In this document: in pieces, positions 60,754-64,000 of the stretch
Layout: the number at the start of each line of letters is the position of its first letter
How positions within the stretch are numbered: the stretch's first letter is position 1
From: Kitasatospora sp. MAP5-34
GTDB taxonomy: Bacteria; Actinomycetota; Actinomycetes; Streptomycetales; Streptomycetaceae
Assembly (NCBI RefSeq): GCF_029894335.1
Contig: NZ_JARXZC010000011.1
Coordinates: 97,294-161,293, forward strand
Direction: 5' to 3'
DNA length: 64,000 nucleotides
Translations under genes and position numbers: made by a program
The notes under the pieces: model-generated
Seen by the model: only the letters and a program-made list of their open reading frames with translations
Database searches by the model: none
Told to the model about the DNA's origin: nothing

Positions 60754-62004
60754 TTGCCACGCTCTGACGCCTTTCGCACACTCGCCAAAGTGCTCGCCCC
60801 GCTGATAGCACTGGCCGCGCTCATCGGTCTCGTCATCGGCCTGCCGGCTCCAGTAGCCCAGGCCGCTGAGCCCAACCAACACACCATCGTGACGTACAAC
60901 TCGCAGGGTGCCAAATGGGATAACATCCGGAGGATCGTCCCCGACAACGACATCATTGCCATTCAGGAAGCGGGGCCGGCTCCGGATCGCGGCTATGGCA
61001 TGACCCTGCTGGGCGTGGTGCCTGAAGGCAACTACAGCATCAGGGCGTACCGGTGGGACACCGGGCCAGTTGTGAATGACCACCCCCCATTCGTCTACTG
61101 GATGAGTCAGGACGGAGGCTGTGACGGTCGGGTCAACCTGGCCATGGTCACCCACGAGCCGGTGCAGAACTTCTTTGTTGCCGAACCAGGGCCGCGCGGC
61201 GGGCGGCGGGCGGCGGTGGGGCTGGAGTTCGGCAACACCATTTACTTCAACGTTCATGCCGGCGCCTGCGGTACGTACAACAACGCGCTGGACCTGCTCG
61301 CCAATATCAGGCGGGTGGCGCAAATCCAGAACCGTCACTGGGCCGCCGTGGGCGACTTCAATCGCGATCCGGACAGCGGCGTCACTGCCTGGGCCGGCGC
61401 TAACGGAGCCTTCGTCTATCGCACCGGGCGGGCGACCCAGCAGAGCGGCGGCGAGCTTGATTACATGGTCTCATCCCTTGACATGGCTGACTATCACGCG
61501 GAGATACATGGCGGCATGGGATCCGACCACTATCCGGTCTTCTTCCGCGAGCACCCCGAGGCGAACGCGAACGCGATCGATCTGGTCAGCGGAAAAGACC
61601 CTGGCAAGTTCATCGGCTTCGAAAATCGCAGCAACGCCAACGGCACTCACGTGGTCACGGACACCTACGGCCCCACTGGATCCTGGATGCTGCGCAAGGC
61701 CGCAGACGGCCGCCGGGGCACGTACTACCTCATCAACAACACGACCCACAAGTGCATCGACGTCTACGGGGAGCCCAACCCGACAAGCATGGACCCTCTC
61801 GACGAATGGGACTGCCTGGGGCAGTCCTCCGCGATCTTCCAGATCAGCAGCTGGCCGCAAGAGCCCGGGTCCTGGATGATCAGGCAGATGAACACCGGCC
61901 TGTGCGTGGACACCATGGGTGACCAGCCCAAGTATCTCGCCCTGTACAAGTGCGGGTACGCCGCCAACCAGCACTTCTTCCCGCAGTTCTCCGGTCGGTA
62001 CTGA
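60754..62004 (+). CDS. Secreted CdtB-like nuclease fused to a ricin-type lectin domain
   Basis: 416 residues from TTG 60754 (GAGGGAAGG eight bases upstream; GTG 60718 is in frame but lacks a site). A signal peptide ends VAQA-AEP near residue 38. Residues 42-265 follow cytolethal distending toxin CdtB: TYNSQGAKWDNIRR, IIAIQEAG (Glu72), GRVNLAMVTHE with the PGPRGGRRAAVGLEFGN segment, YFNVHAG (His168), VGDFNRDP (Asp201, Asn203), LDYMVSS and GSDHYPV (Asp258, His259). All DNase I-fold catalytic positions are kept. The C-terminal 140 residues form a ricin-like beta-trefoil (TYYLINNTTHKCIDVY, DEWDCLGQSS, NTGLCVDTMGDQPKYLALYK). Classical toxins use separate lectin subunits, CdtA and CdtC; none is encoded here. 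Codon use is slightly less GC-biased, suggesting transfer. A plain extracellular nuclease is the alternative. Confidence 0.85.
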   Translation: MPRSDAFRTLAKVLAPLIALAALIGLVIGLPAPVAQAAEPNQHTIVTYNSQGAKWDNIRRIVPDNDIIAIQEAGPAPDRGYGMTLLGVVPEGNYSIRAYRWDTGPVVNDHPPFVYWMSQDGGCDGRVNLAMVTHEPVQNFFVAEPGPRGGRRAAVGLEFGNTIYFNVHAGACGTYNNALDLLANIRRVAQIQNRHWAAVGDFNRDPDSGVTAWAGANGAFVYRTGRATQQSGGELDYMVSSLDMADYHAEIHGGMGSDHYPVFFREHPEANANAIDLVSGKDPGKFIGFENRSNANGTHVVTDTYGPTGSWMLRKAADGRRGTYYLINNTTHKCIDVYGEPNPTSMDPLDEWDCLGQSSAIFQISSWPQEPGSWMIRQMNTGLCVDTMGDQPKYLALYKCGYAANQHFFPQFSGRY

Positions 62005-62071
62005 ACTGATCGGGTGATGCCGGGGCCGTTCGGCTGACAGGCGTCGGGTATCGCACCCGGCGCCGCCAGTC

Positions 62072-62508
62072 CTACGCCTTGGTCGGCCGCATGTCAGAGG
62101 GCAGGATGCGGAGGGTGGCGGGAGTGGCGGCGAGGTAGAGGTAGAAGTCCACGACCTCGCCGCTCCTCTCAGTACAGCGCCGCAGCTTGCCGTAGTCGTT
62201 CATCCACGAGTGCGTGCGCTCGACCACCCAGCGCTTGCCGGCCTGGATCGGGGCCGGCACATCCTTGCGCACGATCTCGGCCGTGAACCCCAACTCGGGT
62301 ACCAGCAAACGTGATTGGCGCTGTCGTAGCCGCGGTCGAGGTTGGCGTTCACCGTCTCCGGCATCGCGCCGACTTGGGCTTTCGCCGCGTCCAGGGTGGG
62401 GCCGAGCAGGGGAGATTCGTGCCGGTCGGCCCCGTCGGAGACGATCCCGGGCGGGACACCGCAGGCATCGGGCGGAACGTGGGTGAAGCACGTCACCGCG
62501 CAGGTCAA
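62072..62508 (-). pseudogene. Frameshifted IS5-type transposase remnant
   Basis: Minus-strand frames contain PPGIVSDGADRHESPLLGPT and NANLDRGYDSA in one frame, then FTAEIVRKDVPAPIQAGKRW and VVERTHSWMNDYGKLRRCTE in another, ending PSDMRPTKA at the stop 62072. A frameshift near 62320 and the missing N-terminal half make it inactive. It is related to the fragment at 60440-60580 but in the opposite orientation. Confidence 0.85.
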
Positions 62509-62510
62509 CT

Positions 62511-63305
62511 CCGTCGGTCACCCTCGACGGGTCAGACAATGCCAGTGGCACGGCCCATCGCACCGCTGGAAGCGGCAGAATTGGCGCCGACAAACCCATG
62601 CGGAAGCTCATTGCCACCGATCGCCTGCGCCAATCACAGCCACGATCCCATCCTCCCAGCACCGGAAGCCGGCCCGGATCTGGTCGAGTGACTTCGCGCA
62701 CAGGGAAGGCCGACCGTCCATCACATAGACCTGATAGAAGCTCCCCCTGCATGGCATACGTACCCCACCCTGGTGAAACCACAGTCTCCCGGGGCCGGGT
62801 CAGTGCACACGAAGACGGTAAGCCAGTCGACTTGGGATCAGGGTCAGGTGAGACGAGAAACAGTCCTCTCCGCTCCACCTCGTGCCGTACGCGATGATCA
62901 ATCCTCGGCATGTCCGCAGCCTTCAAACACGTACCCCCATGCACGCTGGGACCATCGTCATCGGCGACCAATCACACTCTGAGAGGCAGATGGGACGGGT
63001 GCAAGCCGTTCGGCTCAATTCATGGCACTAGCAGTCGAATTGGAGCCACATCCATCGTCGGCCAACCCGGTTTCCGCCTTGCCGGACACGCCAGCCTCTG
63101 CCGCCACGCCCGCGGCGCCACCCCGTCCACCGACCGCACTATGCATCACATGATCAAATCGGATCGGCCCGCAGAATGACGTCGCCCTGGCTCACGGGCA
63201 GGCCGGCAGACGAGATGCCGCAGGGGAACGAACTAGCGGGGAGGGTAGTTGGGCTGGACTCCGCGGAGCTCTGGTCGGAGCCGCATTCGCCCAACCCCAT
63301 CATGC
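62511..63305. other. Intergenic stretch without a supported gene
   Basis: Roughly 800 bases hold only short frames without coherent composition. GC content is lower than in the rest of the window. It lies between the IS5 remnant and the small fragment at 63306 and is probably decayed mobile-element DNA. Confidence 0.5.
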
Positions 63306-63533
63306 TCAGCGTCGAAAGGGCACGCTTGAGTAGTAGTAGTAGAGCGTAATGTCATCCGGATGGTGGGTTCGCAGCTCGCTGCCACCGACTTCCACCAGCT
63401 GCAGGTGGATACGGTCGAGCGGGTGCTGAGCCCGAATCCACCGGGCTGATTCCGGACTGAGCGTTTTGCTGGATTTGTCAGGTGGACCGGCCGGAGGGTG
63501 TGGAGTGTCCGCTGGTCTGCCCAGCTCTTCCAC
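63306..63533 (-). other. Small open frame, possible gene fragment
   Basis: A 75-codon minus-strand frame contains LSPESARWIRAQHPLDRIHL and QLVEVGGSELRTHHPDDITL, which look like a protein C-terminus, and ends YYYYSSVPFRR. The tyrosine run comes from a short agt/tac repeat (63328-63344). No start-site support; I treat it as a possible remnant of an unknown gene. Confidence 0.3.
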
Positions 63534-63579
63534 GTGTGCTCCGGTCGGGCCTTGATGGGCTGGGTGGTCAGGTCGGTGG

Positions 63580-64000
63580 TCAGCCCGGTGGTGCGTGGGC
63601 GGCGTCGAACAGGTCGGTGAAGGCGTGCTGCCAGGGCCAGCGGTCGGGCGGGCGGAGCGTCAGTCGGCGGGCTGAACGGGCGATGCGGGCGGGGACGTTG
63701 ACCAGGTGGGCGCGCAGGGTCGCTGTGGTTGCCCGGGCGTGGAAGGTGCCGGCGAGGCAGCCGGCTGCCCGCAGCAGGTTGAACGCGATCGCCCGCAGCG
63801 TCAGCCAGGCGTTGTTGGCCTGGAAGTTCCCGGAGGGCAGGTGGGCCAGCGGCCCGGACTTGCCGTCCGCGATGACCTGTTCGATGACGGCGTGCTGCCG
63901 GTGCTGCAGCTCGGCCTGGAGCATGGTGAACGGGCTGTCGGTGAACACGGCGTGGTAGCGCCGGGCGGTGAACAACTCGCCCTGCCCGGCGGCGGTTTCG
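63580..64000 (-). mobile_element. IS1380-type transposase, C-terminal part, cut by right edge
   Basis: The minus-strand frame is open through the right edge and ends at 63580. It reads ELFTARRYHAVFTDSPFTML, then QAELQHRQHAVIEQVIADGK, SGPLAHLPSGNFQANNAWLT and LRAIAFNLLRAAGCLAG. This matches the C-terminal half of IS1380-family transposases, including the conserved HR and E region of the DDE domain. The N-terminal half lies outside the window, so intactness cannot be judged. Confidence 0.85.

Noticed and set aside
60440..62508. An active composite transposon carrying the toxin gene
   Set aside because: Both transposase pieces are truncated or frameshifted, so it cannot move on its own.
62511..63305. 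A long minus-strand frame continuing the transposase remnant (to 62971)
   Set aside because: Upstream of the IS5-like part the translation shows no coherent protein features and GC third-position bias is lost.

Overview
The window is very GC-rich actinobacterial DNA with strong third-position G/C bias, GTG and TTG starts and purine-rich ribosome binding sites. A tap-tpg telomere operon, DUF4193, DUF3533 and BlaI/M56 genes, and a TTA (bldA-type) codon in one gene, all point to Streptomycetaceae (Streptomyces or Kitasatospora). The tap-tpg pair implies a linear replicon. The transposase remnants and broken genes, dense from about 45 kb onward, look like a chromosome arm or linear plasmid; this placement is inferred.

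Layout. 0-4.6 kb: a DUF1275 protein cut by the left edge, a PNPOx enzyme and an odd adenylation-domain/membrane fusion form a minus-strand run, followed by a glutathione peroxidase with a SigR-like promoter. 4.7-11.5 kb: secreted HEYAE-motif protein, zinc-ribbon DUF309 protein, DyP peroxidase and GH5 glycosidase. 11.6-15.3 kb: HTH gene-tap-tpg operon and an orphan IS3 orfA. 15.4-23.3 kb: SLATT/DUF4231-like protein, LCP cell-wall ligase and partner membrane protein, BlaI/M56 pair with two candidate operators, and an ABC exporter. 23.3-29.3 kb: SpoIIE phosphatase, VOC protein and a ugpA-ugpE-ugpB importer lacking its ATPase. 29.5-39.2 kb: universal stress proteins (one frameshifted), VIT1 transporter, TetR, DUF3533 exporter, divergent S41 peptidase and ArsR regulator, and small unknowns. 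39.3-45.6 kb: a mostly minus-strand block with AraC, DUF4193, glycosyltransferase, HAD, VOC, phosphotriesterase-like and carboxymuconolactone decarboxylase-like genes. 45.6-49.3 kb: an IS5-type transposase, a small membrane protein and a two-module pentapeptide protein. 49.4-54.7 kb: FAD monooxygenase with a TTA codon, orphan sugar-binding lipoprotein and GH27 alpha-galactosidase. 54.8-60.2 kb: several gene remnants around a membrane protein, a CopD protein with an iron-box-like site, and a two-component system. 60.4-64 kb: two inverted IS5 relics around a secreted CdtB-like nuclease fused to a ricin-type lectin domain, then an IS1380-type transposase cut by the right edge.

The most notable locus is 60754-62004. 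Its predicted protein has the CdtB catalytic motifs and a C-terminal beta-trefoil-like lectin domain in one secreted chain, whereas classical cytolethal distending toxins use separate lectin subunits (CdtA and CdtC). Also notable are the adenylation-membrane fusion that lacks the usual A10 lysine, the tap-tpg locus with a translationally coupled third gene, and several unannotated regulatory palindromes. No tRNA, rRNA or CRISPR array was recognised.
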